This document shows, piece by piece, positions 16,121-24,125 of a stretch of DNA of 64,000 nucleotides (its first letter is position 1; every line of letters begins with the position of its first letter). Source of the DNA: Thermoanaerobaculaceae bacterium (GTDB lineage: Bacteria; Acidobacteriota; Thermoanaerobaculia; Thermoanaerobaculales; Thermoanaerobaculaceae). Under the pieces are notes generated by a model, which did no database searches, was not told the origin of the DNA, and was given only the letters and a program-made list of their open reading frames with translations. The stretch is taken from the NCBI GenBank assembly GCA_013388425.1, contig JACADV010000086.1, positions 1-64,000 of the forward strand, in the 5' to 3' direction. A program made the position numbers and the translations under genes.

Positions 16121-17482
16121 GCTTGGCGGGGGGAATTGCGACCGCAGCGCTGTAGCGGCGCGCTCCCGCGCCGCCCGAGCGGAGGGGAGGGAGAGCGCCT
16201 CGGTGAAGGGCAACTCCCGCCCTCGCCCCGAGTCCACGGTGCGCAGTACGACGCGGTACTCGAGGCGGGCCCGCTCCCGAGCCCCTTGACGGGCGAGGCA
16301 GTCGGCGAGGAGCAGGCGGACCTGGAAGAGCTGCGCGTCTAGGAACAGTGCTGCCCGGTAGCCGGCCAGGGCAGCCGGCAGGTCGCCGCAGCTGTCGGCG
16401 AGGAGCCCTTCCAGGGCGTGGGCGGCTGGCTCAGTAGGGGTGGCGAGGAGGGCGGCTGCCACGGCCGATCGCGCCGCTTCCTGGCGACCCTCGGCGAGGG
16501 CCTGGACCGCGGTGGCCACCGCCTCGGCGCCGGGCAGCGGCAGGGGTCTGGTCGGGCCAGCTTCCACCTGGTGGGGAGGGGTGGAAGGGGCTGCCGGGGG
16601 GGTAGGGCGCGCAGGGCAGGCCAACGGGGGGGGTGGGACGGTGGGTGCTGGTGGTGGCGCTGGGGCAGGGTGGCGGTAGCAGAAGCAGTCCCCCAGGTCT
16701 ACGGGTGCCAGCTGGTCGGTGAGCTGCCAGAGGGTCTCGCAGGGGCCGAGGAAGAGGAACCCGTCTGGCGCCACGGTGGGCACGATGGCCTGCACCAGCC
16801 GCTGCTGCGCTTCGGGGCGGAAGTAGATGAGCACGTTGCGGAGGAAGACAACGTCGAAGGGTTGCTCGGGCAGGTCGAAGGGGGCGTGGACCAGGTTGAG
16901 GGCCCGATAGTCGAGCCGTTCTTGGAGGTGAGCGCTCAGGTGGAACTTGCCTCCGCGCTCGCGGAAGTAGCGATGGCGCAGCGGCTCGGGAACGGCGGCC
17001 ACGGCCCGGGCGCCGTAGACGCCGCTCTGCGCTACCGCCAGGGCCTCCTCGTCCACGTCGGTGGCGAGGATGCGCCAGTCCCACCCGGCCAGCTCCCGCA
17101 CCTCGGCGAGCACGATGGCCAGGGTTGCCGGCTCCTCCCCCCGGGCGCAACCCGCAGACCACAGACGCAGACGGCGGGTGCCGGCTCGCGCCACCAGCAG
17201 CTGCGGCACCACCACCTCGGCCACGGCCCGGAAGTGCTCCGGGGTGCGGAAGAAGTACGACTCCTTCACGGTGACGAGGGGCAGGAGCTGGCGCCACTCG
17301 TCGGCCAAAGCCCAGCCCTCCAAAGCTTGGACGTAGGCGGCCAGGTCGGCAAACCCGCCCGCCGCGGCCCGGCGCCGGCCCGCCTCGGCGAGGAGGGGTG
17401 CCTGGGCGGGGCCGACGGCGTTGCCGCTAGCCTCTTCCACTAGGTGCGCCAGACGGGCCAGGACACGGTCGCCGGGGATCAT
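16118..17482 (-). CDS. cheR: CheR-type methyltransferase with C-terminal TPR-like region (WspC-like)
   Basis: A 454-residue protein starting at ATG 17482, overlapping the diguanylate cyclase stop by 4 bases. Residues about 1-270 are CheR: LVTVKESYFFRTPEHFRAVA (N-terminal fold), LWSAGCARGEEPATLAIVLA (SAM-binding loop), ILATDVDEEALAVAQSGVYG and FDVVFLRNVLIYFRPEAQQR. A proline-rich linker follows, then a helical TPR-like region (HALEGLLADSCGDLPAALAG, RLLLADCLARQGARERARLE). It methylates receptor glutamates with S-adenosylmethionine. The TPR tail is the hallmark of WspC-type CheR in the Pseudomonas Wsp pathway and may tether it to the receptor array or to CheB. It is the last gene of the operon. 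Confidence 0.9.
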   Translation of the reverse strand: MIPGDRVLARLAHLVEEASGNAVGPAQAPLLAEAGRRRAAAGGFADLAAYVQALEGWALADEWRQLLPLVTVKESYFFRTPEHFRAVAEVVVPQLLVARAGTRRLRLWSAGCARGEEPATLAIVLAEVRELAGWDWRILATDVDEEALAVAQSGVYGARAVAAVPEPLRHRYFRERGGKFHLSAHLQERLDYRALNLVHAPFDLPEQPFDVVFLRNVLIYFRPEAQQRLVQAIVPTVAPDGFLFLGPCETLWQLTDQLAPVDLGDCFCYRHPAPAPPPAPTVPPPPLACPARPTPPAAPSTPPHQVEAGPTRPLPLPGAEAVATAVQALAEGRQEAARSAVAAALLATPTEPAAHALEGLLADSCGDLPAALAGYRAALFLDAQLFQVRLLLADCLARQGARERARLEYRVVLRTVDSGRGRELPFTEALSLPSARAARERAATALRSQFPPPS

Positions 17483-18903
17483 GGTTTGACGCAGTTGCGT
17501 CCGGCCTCCTTGGCCTGGTAGAGGCGACTGTCGGCGAGGGTAATTAGGGTATCGGCGCGGGCGTCGCTGCCCACTTCGATGAGGGTGGCCACCCCCAGGG
17601 AGGCGGTGATCCGCACCGCTTCGCCCGTGGGGAGGAGCACTTCTTCGTTGGCCACCGCCACGCGCAGGCGCTCGGCAGCGGCACGCGCTGCCTCCAGGTC
17701 GGTTTCCGGCAGGACCGCCAGGAACTCCTCGCCGCCAAAGCGGCCGAGGGAGTCGGCGGCCCGCAGCGCCGAGCGCATGGCCCGGGCGGCCGCCTGCAGC
17801 ACCGCATCGCCGGTCAGGTGGCCATAGGTGTCGTTGACGTTCTTGAAGTGGTCCAGGTCGCAAATCACCACGGAAAGCCTCGTGTCGTAGCGGTGCGCCC
17901 GGGTGATCTCCTCCACCAGGCGCTCGTGGATGGCCCGGTGGTTGAGCAGACGCGTCAGCCCGTCCAGCATGGAGAGCTCCCGCAGCCGTTGCGCCAGGCG
18001 CGAGTTGTCCAGCACCAGCCCCAGGTGGCGAATGGAGGCCTGGATGAGGGGCTGCGAGGTCTCGGCAAACTCCTGCCGGCGGCGGGGGAGGATGGCCAAC
18101 TGGCCCGCGGCATCGTGCAGTGCCAACTCCAGCGTGCAGAGGTCGTCCAGGCCAAGCACCTCGCTGCCCTCTCGCTCGCCGTGCACCACCACCTCCACGG
18201 ACGCGCCGGGCATGGCGGGCAACCGCTCCAGGAGCCGCCCCGCAAACGCCTGGATGGTCGGTTCCGCCACGGGGTGGGGGGCGAGGCAGTGCAGAGTCAC
18301 GAGTTGCGGTTCCGTCACGCCAATGCCCAGGAGGTGGGCGTCCACCACTTCGCTCAGGGTGGCCAGCACCGTGCGCAGGGTCTCGGGGAACTCGGTGGCA
18401 GCAATCCCCCGCTCCAGCAAGGTGTTGACAAAGGTGGTGCGGAGGAGGGTGGCGTCTAGGTGACGGGCCACTCGGCCGAGGATCTCGGTGGTCCCCAGGG
18501 TGGCGGAGGATCGGGGCGCGGGGGGCAGCGTCCCCCCGTCGGTGAGGCTTCTGACCAGGTCCACGATCTCGTCCTGGGCCTGGTCCTTGGTGAGGTAGCG
18601 GTCGGCGCCGGTGCGGTACCCCCAGAAGCGGGAGGGGGCGTCGCTGTGGCTCGTGAGGATGACCACCGGCACGTGGGCCGTCGCGGGATCGTTCTTGAGG
18701 AGGCGGAGGAGCTGGTAGCCGTCCATGATGGGCATTTCGAGGTCGGTGACCACCGCGTCGGGAGGGTCGGCGAGGGCCTTGAGGGCCCCGTCGGCACCGT
18801 CCGTGGCCTCGATCACCTCGAACCCCGCCCGGCTCAGGGTTCGGGCCAGGAGCGCCCTCGCCACCGTGCTGTCCTCCACCACGAGGATCCGGACCGGTTT
18901 CAC
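17479..18903 (-). CDS. Diguanylate cyclase response regulator, REC-GAF?-GGDEF (WspR-like)
   Basis: A 474-residue protein starting at GTG 18903, with AGGAG 7 bases upstream, overlapping the cheB stop (GTGA). Residues 1-120 are a receiver with phosphoacceptor Asp54 (VVTDLEMPIMDG). Residues about 150-300 look like a divergent GAF-type sensor (HLDATLLRTTFVNTLLERGI, VEVVVHGEREGSEVLGLDDL). Residues about 310-474 are GGDEF: LSMLDGLTRLLNHRAIHERL, ICDLDHFKNVNDTYGHLTGD, active-site GGEEF and, five residues before it, an RAAD inhibitory site. It should make c-di-GMP from two GTP when phosphorylated by the CheA encoded upstream, with product feedback. The extra middle domain distinguishes it from classical WspR. 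Confidence 0.9.
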   Translation of the reverse strand: MKPVRILVVEDSTVARALLARTLSRAGFEVIEATDGADGALKALADPPDAVVTDLEMPIMDGYQLLRLLKNDPATAHVPVVILTSHSDAPSRFWGYRTGADRYLTKDQAQDEIVDLVRSLTDGGTLPPAPRSSATLGTTEILGRVARHLDATLLRTTFVNTLLERGIAATEFPETLRTVLATLSEVVDAHLLGIGVTEPQLVTLHCLAPHPVAEPTIQAFAGRLLERLPAMPGASVEVVVHGEREGSEVLGLDDLCTLELALHDAAGQLAILPRRRQEFAETSQPLIQASIRHLGLVLDNSRLAQRLRELSMLDGLTRLLNHRAIHERLVEEITRAHRYDTRLSVVICDLDHFKNVNDTYGHLTGDAVLQAAARAMRSALRAADSLGRFGGEEFLAVLPETDLEAARAAAERLRVAVANEEVLLPTGEAVRITASLGVATLIEVGSDARADTLITLADSRLYQAKEAGRNCVKP

Positions 18904-19571
18904 GAAGTGCTCCTTTCGAGGTAGCGTGCCAGGAGCTCCCCCAGTTCGGCAGGGGGGAGCGACAGTTCCACAGCACCGCTTTCCAGAGCTGCCCGGGGCA
19001 TGCCGAAGACCACCGAGGATTCCTGATCCTGCGCCATGGTCAACCCTCCACACCGGCGCAACTCGGCCAATCCTAGCGCGCCGTCGGATCCCATGCCGGT
19101 GAGCACCACCCCCGCCGTGACCGTGGGGAACGTGCGGGCACAGGAGAGGAACAGCTCGTCCGCCGAGGGACGGTGGCCAGCGCGGGGGGGGGTGTCGCGG
19201 TCGACGTGCATTGTTTTGTCGGCCGTGAGGAGGAGGTGGGCGCCGGGCGGGGCGAGCCGGATGCGCCCGGGAGCGGCCGGCTCGCCGTCCCGCGCCACGG
19301 CCACGTCGGTCCCGAGCTTGCCGGCCAGCCAGCTGGCCAGGCTCTCCTCGAAGCCGGCCGCAATGTGCTGCACGAGCAGGAGGGCGGCTGGCAACGGCTT
19401 GGGCAACGGCTGGAGGAGCTGCAACGTGGCCTCCGGTCCTCCGGTGGAGGCGGCCACGGCAATGAAGCGCACCTGCCGGGAGAGCGGCGGCACCACTGGC
19501 TTTTTCGCTGCCCGGCCCGCGGCTGCTTTGGCGGGCGGCACTCGACGCGCCTCGGCCAGCGCGCGGATCAT
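18900..19571 (-). CDS. cheB: CheB methylesterase domain, downstream part of an interrupted cheB
   Basis: A 223-residue frame from ATG 19571. It carries a full CheB catalytic domain: nucleophile Ser in AVAASTGGPEATLQ, His in LVQHIAAGFEESLASWL and Asp in GVVLTGMGSDGALG. It removes methyl groups from receptor glutamates. No Shine-Dalgarno sequence precedes ATG 19571. This frame is in phase with the receiver frame upstream, and only TAG 19587-19589 plus five codons lie between. If made at all on its own, it lacks the receiver that normally holds CheB inactive. Its stop overlaps the diguanylate cyclase start. Confidence 0.85.
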   Translation of the reverse strand: MIRALAEARRVPPAKAAAGRAAKKPVVPPLSRQVRFIAVAASTGGPEATLQLLQPLPKPLPAALLLVQHIAAGFEESLASWLAGKLGTDVAVARDGEPAAPGRIRLAPPGAHLLLTADKTMHVDRDTPPRAGHRPSADELFLSCARTFPTVTAGVVLTGMGSDGALGLAELRRCGGLTMAQDQESSVVFGMPRAALESGAVELSLPPAELGELLARYLERSTS

Positions 19572-19586
19572 GCTCGCGAGGGTGTA

Positions 19587-19952
19587 CTAGAGCTGGCGCC
19601 ACCCTTCCGGTTCCGAGGGTTTGGCGAGGACCTCCACGGCCCCGCAGCGGGTCGCCTCGAAGGCGGAGGCGGCCTGGTCAGCGGGAGGGTGGGCGGTGAG
19701 GACGAGCACCGGGGTGGGGTGGCGTTGGGCAATCTGCTGGATGGCGGCGTGACCGTCAAGTACGGGCATGTCCAGGTCCATGACGATCACATCCGAGTGC
19801 AGCGTGGTCACCAGCTCCACCCCCCGCGCCCCGTCGCCCGCCTCGCCCACCACCTGGCAGGCGGGGTCGCGCTGCAGGAGGCGGCGCACGAGGGAGCGGA
19901 CCGTGGGCGAATCGTCCACGATCACGACACGGATTTGCCCCTCGCGCCTCAT
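19587..19952 (-). CDS. cheB: CheB receiver domain, upstream part of an interrupted cheB
   Basis: A 121-residue receiver starting at ATG 19952, overlapping the cheA stop (ATGA). It has the acidic pair Asp13/Asp14, phosphoacceptor Asp59 (VIVMDLDMPVLDGHAAIQQI), Thr in LVLTAHPP and Lys in EVLAKPSE, as in CheB/WspF receivers. It ends at TAG 19587-19589, just where the linker to the methylesterase should begin (EPEGWRQL). Read-through would give a CheB of about 350 residues, the family's normal length. It could act alone as a CheY-like protein, but the tight operon packing argues that it was one gene. Confidence 0.85.
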   Translation of the reverse strand: MRREGQIRVVIVDDSPTVRSLVRRLLQRDPACQVVGEAGDGARGVELVTTLHSDVIVMDLDMPVLDGHAAIQQIAQRHPTPVLVLTAHPPADQAASAFEATRCGAVEVLAKPSEPEGWRQL

Positions 19953-22009
19953 CGCCCGCTCAGCCTCCGCACCACCGCCACCAGCTCCAGAGCGTCCAGC
20001 CCCTGTTTCACGAAGTAGGCGTCGGCCCCAGCCTGCAGCGCCGCGAGCCGGTCCTCGCGGCGGCTGCGAGTCGAAACCACCACCACTGGCAGGGCGGCAA
20101 ACTGCGGGTCGGCGCGCAGCTTCCGGGTGAAGTCGAGGCCGTCCATCTCCGGCATCTCGATGTCCGTGACCACGCAGTCGAAACTGCTCGCGGCCACGAG
20201 CTCCAGGGCTTCGGGGGCGCTGGCGGCCCCCACCACTTCGAAGCCCGCATCCTCCAGGAGCCGGCGCTCCATCTCTCGCGTGACGAAGGAATCCTCCACC
20301 AGCAACACGCGCAGCCGCCGCCGTGCCGGTGGCGGCATGGCGATGCGCCGGGCCCGCACGCCGCTCCCGGACACCAGGGCGAGGGGCGAGAGCACCGCCA
20401 CCGGTTCCCCCGAGGCGAGGAGGGCGAGACCTTCCAAGAGCGGCGGTTCCCGCTCGAGGTTTGTGGCGCCTTGCACCAGCACTTCCTCCTCCCCCTCCAC
20501 GGTGTCCACCGCCACCGCCACCGCCTCACCGCCCACGTGGCCGCGCAGGAGCATCTGCCGCGGCGCTGGTTCGATCCCCAGGGTGGCCGCGAGAGGCAGG
20601 AAAGGCGTGAGACACCCCTCGCTCAGGACGAAGCTCTGCCCGTCGCGTTGCTGCACCTGGCTCGCGTGCAAAGGCTCCACCCGCTGCACCGCAGCAGCGG
20701 GGATGCCGCAGCGTATGGGCCCGACCCGCGCCACGAGGATGCGCTGGCCACGCCGCGCCGCCGGCACTTCCAGGGTCACGGTGGTGCCCTGGCCGGCGTG
20801 CCAGGCAAGGGACAGCTCCCCGCCCAGACGGCTGGCGACGCTGGCCACCACGTCGAGGCCAATGCCGCGCCCCGACACCGTGGAGACGGTGCGGCGCGTC
20901 GAGAAGCCGGGGCGCAGGAGCAGGTTGAGGACCTCTTCGGGGGCTGGATGATTGCCCGGCGGCACGATCCCGCGCGCCACGGCGGCCGCGGTCACCGCCT
21001 CGGGGTCGACGCCGGCGCCGTCGTCCTGGATGGACAGGCGCACGCGGGCGCCGGCGGGTGCGGCGGCAATGCGCAGGGTGCCGGTGGGGCGTTTCCCCGC
21101 CGCGCGTCGCCGCTCGGGCGTCTCGATCCCGTGGTCGATGGCGTTGCGGACCAGGTGGAGCATCGCCTCTTCCAAATCGTGGACGATGCGGCGGTCCAGC
21201 GAGGTGTCCTCCCCAGCCAGCTGCACCTCCACGTCCTTGCCCAGTTCGCGCGCCAGCTCCCGCGCGTGGCGGGCGAGGGTGAGGAGGAACGGTCGCAGCG
21301 GCTGCATCTGCAGGGAGAGCAGGGCCTCCAGTTGCGACTCGGTGGCCCAGGCCAGGCGCCGCTGGCTGCGTTCCAGGGCGAGCGCCTCGCGGCGCAGCGA
21401 GGCGATGAGGACGGCCAGGACCTGGGCCGGCCCCGCCTCTCCCACCCCCTGCTCGGCCAGGGAGGCGAGCTCGTCGAGACGGGACGCAAAGCGGGCGAGG
21501 CCCCGCGCCTGGATGCGCAACGCCACGGCTCCATCGGCCAGTTCGTCGAGCACGTTACTGCTGTGGCTAGCTGCCGGCAGGGTGGGTGCTGCCGTCGCTG
21601 CCACTGTGGGGGTGGCAGGCGGGGCGGGGGTGGGGGTGGCCGTCCCGGCTTCCGGTTCACTGGAGCGCAGCGCCTCCAGGAGGGCGGTGTCGTCGCTGGG
21701 TTCCTCCCCCGCCGCCACCGTCTCCACCATCCCCGCCAGGCGGTCCACCACCCGGGTGAGGAGGGGAGGTGGCGGGGGTGCGTCGCCCTGGAGCACCGCT
21801 TCCGCCGCGTGGCAGAGGGTGGCGATGGCCGAGAGCGAGAGCATGCGGCTCGCCCCTTTGAGGGTGTGCAGCTCTCGGCGCAGCTCCTGGGCGAGCTGTG
21901 GCTCGTGGGGGAGGCGGGTCGAGAGGGTTGCGAGTCGCTCGAGCCGCTCCCGAGCCTCGCCGACGAACAACGGCAAGAGATCGGCAAACTCGCCGTTCAA
22001 CGCCGTCAC
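19949..22009 (-). CDS. cheA: Hybrid chemosensory histidine kinase CheA-REC (WspE-like)
   Basis: A 686-residue protein starting at GTG 22009 behind AGGGGGT. Domain order: HPt with phospho-His48 (RRELHTLKGASRML); a Pro/Ala/Thr linker (about 130-170); a dimerisation region; HATPase with N-box HLVRNAIDHGIETPERR, DDGAGVDPEAV and GRGIGLDVVASV; a CheW-like domain (about 430-540, GQRILVARVGPIRCGIPAAA); and a C-terminal receiver (about 560-686) with VVTDIEMPEMDGLDF and a lysine in FVKQG. It phosphorylates the CheB receiver and the REC-GGDEF protein. The built-in receiver is typical of WspE and of non-flagellar (alternative cellular function) pathways. It starts 8 bases after the receptor gene. Confidence 0.92.
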   Translation of the reverse strand: MTALNGEFADLLPLFVGEARERLERLATLSTRLPHEPQLAQELRRELHTLKGASRMLSLSAIATLCHAAEAVLQGDAPPPPPLLTRVVDRLAGMVETVAAGEEPSDDTALLEALRSSEPEAGTATPTPAPPATPTVAATAAPTLPAASHSSNVLDELADGAVALRIQARGLARFASRLDELASLAEQGVGEAGPAQVLAVLIASLRREALALERSQRRLAWATESQLEALLSLQMQPLRPFLLTLARHARELARELGKDVEVQLAGEDTSLDRRIVHDLEEAMLHLVRNAIDHGIETPERRRAAGKRPTGTLRIAAAPAGARVRLSIQDDGAGVDPEAVTAAAVARGIVPPGNHPAPEEVLNLLLRPGFSTRRTVSTVSGRGIGLDVVASVASRLGGELSLAWHAGQGTTVTLEVPAARRGQRILVARVGPIRCGIPAAAVQRVEPLHASQVQQRDGQSFVLSEGCLTPFLPLAATLGIEPAPRQMLLRGHVGGEAVAVAVDTVEGEEEVLVQGATNLEREPPLLEGLALLASGEPVAVLSPLALVSGSGVRARRIAMPPPARRRLRVLLVEDSFVTREMERRLLEDAGFEVVGAASAPEALELVAASSFDCVVTDIEMPEMDGLDFTRKLRADPQFAALPVVVVSTRSRREDRLAALQAGADAYFVKQGLDALELVAVVRRLSGR

Positions 22010-22017
22010 GCGACCCC

Positions 22018-23649
22018 CTAGATCTTGGTCCAGCTGCGCAGGTTCACATCGAGGCCCAAGACCGCAGCAATGGCGCCGGTGCGGTCGCGCACCGGTGCCG
22101 CCACGGTAAAGCACGGCTCACCGGTGAGCATCGACTGGTAGAGCGGGGTGAGGATGGCGCAGCCGTCCCGCATGGTGCTCTGGAACCATGGACGGTCGGA
22201 AAAGTTGGCGCCCACGGTCACGTTGGCGGGGACCTGGGCGTCCCCCTTGGCGTCGCCGCCCAGCGCAAAGGCGAGCATGGTGCCGTTGCGGTCGGTCAGG
22301 TACGCGAGCTCCACCGAGGGGGCCTCACGCACCGCGGCGACCAGCCACCCCTCCACCGCTTCCCAGTGGCCGGTGTGGGCCGACAGCTCCGCTGCCCAGC
22401 GTTCCACCAGGTTCTTGAGGGAGCGGGGGGAGTCGAGGCGGAACGACTGGGTGAGGAGCTGGATGGAGAGGGCCAGGGTGTCCACCTTTTCCGCGGCGCC
22501 CCGGAAGCTCTTGAGGCTGTCCGCCATCTTGTGGATCACCTCGCTCACCTCGCGCAGGGTGAGCACCACCTGGTCGGAAGCGGTGCGCTGCTCCTCGGTG
22601 GCCAGGGAAATCTCCCGCGCCGCGCGGGCGGTGTCGGAGAGGGCGCCGCGGAGTTCGGCAATGGCGGCGGCAGCCCGGCGCGAGCGTTCCAACACCCGCA
22701 CCGCCTCCTTCCCGGCCTCTTCGGTAGCCACCACGGCAGCCCGAATGGAGGCGGCAAAGTCGTCCAGGAGGGAGCGCACCGACTCCACCGATTCCCGGGA
22801 GCGTTGCGCCAGTCGCCGCACCTCCTCGGCCACCACCGTGAAGCGCTTGCCGGCTTCGCCGCCCGTGGAGGCTTCGATGGCAGCGTTCAAGGAGAGGATG
22901 TGGGTCTCGTGGGCGATCTCGGTGATGAGGTCCAGGATGCGGTAGATCTCCTTGGCGCGACTGCCCACATCGTCGGCGCGCGAGGCCACGTCGGCAATCC
23001 GCTGCTGCACCGCCTCCACGCCGGCCAGGGCCTCGGTGACAGCGTCGGCTCCGGCGGTGCCGCTCTCCTCGGCCTTGGCCGCCAGCTCGGCCTGGGTGGC
23101 AGCGTTGCGGGCAATCTGCGCCGCTGTGCGCGCGAGTTGTTCCATGGTGGCGGTGATCTCCACCACGGCGGCCGCCTGTTCCGCCGATCCGGAGGCCAGG
23201 TCGGCGGCGGTGGTGTGGACCACGTCGCTGGCGGCGGCGGTTTCTGTGGAGCTGTTCTGGATCTGCTGCACGAGGGAGGTGAGGGAGGTGACCGCCGCCT
23301 CGAAGGCGGAGCGGAGTTCGGCGGGCATGGGAGCCGTGGCATCCGCCAGGTGGGTGAGGTTGCCGCGGCGGATGCTCTCCAGGGCAGTCAGCAGCGCCTC
23401 GCCGAGCAACTCGGTCTCCCGCTGTTCTGCCTCTTGCGCCTGGCGGCTGCGCCGCTGGGGCAGGTACGCGCCAACCACGTAGACCACGAGCAACACCGAG
23501 GCTGCCAGGAGGAAGGCGTCGAAGACCCAGGCCGGGGCGCCACGGGCCACCGCGAACACCAGGTTCGCGCCGGCGACCAGCGCCAGTGCCACCGTTACGG
23601 CAAGCCCCACTCCCGCTCCATCCCGCCCGGTTGGTGCCGACACGCTCAT
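22018..23649 (-). CDS. Methyl-accepting chemotaxis-type receptor with C-terminal Cache-like domain
   Basis: A 543-residue receptor starting at ATG 23649, with AGGAGG 8 bases upstream. Two membrane helices (residues about 12-32 and 40-62) are joined by only a few residues, so there is no periplasmic sensor. The cytoplasmic coiled coil has the receptor tip IAHETHILSLNAAIEAS with GKRFTVVAEEVRRLAQRS, which binds CheA and CheW. After it, residues about 430-543 look like a PDC/Cache sensor (VELAYLTDRNGTMLAFALGG, NFSDRPWFQSTMRDG, TPLYQSMLTGEPCFTVAAPV, AAVLGLDVNL). Cache domains are usually extracytoplasmic and N-terminal, so this would sense something inside the cell. It lies 2 bases after cheW. Confidence 0.88.
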   Translation of the reverse strand: MSVSAPTGRDGAGVGLAVTVALALVAGANLVFAVARGAPAWVFDAFLLAASVLLVVYVVGAYLPQRRSRQAQEAEQRETELLGEALLTALESIRRGNLTHLADATAPMPAELRSAFEAAVTSLTSLVQQIQNSSTETAAASDVVHTTAADLASGSAEQAAAVVEITATMEQLARTAAQIARNAATQAELAAKAEESGTAGADAVTEALAGVEAVQQRIADVASRADDVGSRAKEIYRILDLITEIAHETHILSLNAAIEASTGGEAGKRFTVVAEEVRRLAQRSRESVESVRSLLDDFAASIRAAVVATEEAGKEAVRVLERSRRAAAAIAELRGALSDTARAAREISLATEEQRTASDQVVLTLREVSEVIHKMADSLKSFRGAAEKVDTLALSIQLLTQSFRLDSPRSLKNLVERWAAELSAHTGHWEAVEGWLVAAVREAPSVELAYLTDRNGTMLAFALGGDAKGDAQVPANVTVGANFSDRPWFQSTMRDGCAILTPLYQSMLTGEPCFTVAAPVRDRTGAIAAVLGLDVNLRSWTKI

Positions 23650-23651
23650 GG

Positions 23652-24089
23652 TCACTGCCTCCTTTCCCCCCCCAGGGCCGCCAGCTCGAGGACGTGGAGC
23701 ACAGTTCCCTGCCACGTCCCCCGGGCCTGCACGAGACCGCTGCCCGTTGCCGTGAGGTGCGGTGGCACCTCCACAACCCCCACCGCCGCATCGGCGGCGA
23801 GCCCCACGGACCCGCCTTCGCCGCGCGTGCGGACCACCACGGTCACGGGAAACTCCGCCACGGCCCCCGCTGGGGCTCCCACCAGGGCTGCCAGGTCCAA
23901 CACAGGCAACGGCTCGCCCCCGTACTCGGCCAAGCCCAGCAGGTTGGGGTCGGTGGCGGGGCAGGGAACCACGGTGAGGGCTGGGACGACGCTGCGGACC
24001 TGCTCCACGGCCATGGCGCACAGGTGCTCCCCCGTTGCCACCACCAGGTACCGTCCCCCGTGGGCGCCGCCCTCGCGCTCCCGGTTCAC
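23652..24089 (-). CDS. cheW: CheW coupling protein
   Basis: A 145-residue CheW-like domain: RYLVVATGEHLCAMAVEQVR, PCPATDPNLLGLAEYGGEPL, PVLDLAALVG and a strand pair ending VVVRTRGEGGSVGLAADAAV. It couples the receptor to CheA. The start is GTG 24089; no Shine-Dalgarno sequence precedes it, but a GC-TACTCT box ends 6 bases upstream, so it may be translated from a leaderless message. It heads the chemosensory operon. Only one CheW gene is present, whereas classical Wsp systems have two. Confidence 0.8.
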   Translation of the reverse strand: MNREREGGAHGGRYLVVATGEHLCAMAVEQVRSVVPALTVVPCPATDPNLLGLAEYGGEPLPVLDLAALVGAPAGAVAEFPVTVVVRTRGEGGSVGLAADAAVGVVEVPPHLTATGSGLVQARGTWQGTVLHVLELAALGGERRQ

Positions 24090-24095
24090 AGCACG

Positions 24096-24101
24096 AGAGT
24101 A
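24096..24101 (-). promoter_or_regulatory. -10 box for a leaderless chemosensory-operon transcript
   Basis: TGC-TACTCT reading leftwards (24104-24096), 6 bases before GTG 24089. It resembles an extended -10 promoter. Transcription would start at or next to the start codon of cheW. No -35 of note. Confidence 0.5.
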
Positions 24102-24125
24102 GCACCGTCACGGAAGTTTCCCGCG

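Noticed and set aside
15638-19589. TAG reassigned to a sense codon in this organism
   Set aside because: Many intact genes in the window end in TAG at exactly the expected family length (dctM, infC, folD, pyrE, the cytochrome and barrel genes), so general reassignment is not supported.
18900-19952. Frameshift in cheB
   Set aside because: The receiver and methylesterase frames are in the same phase on both sides of the TAG; the break is a single stop codon, not an indel.
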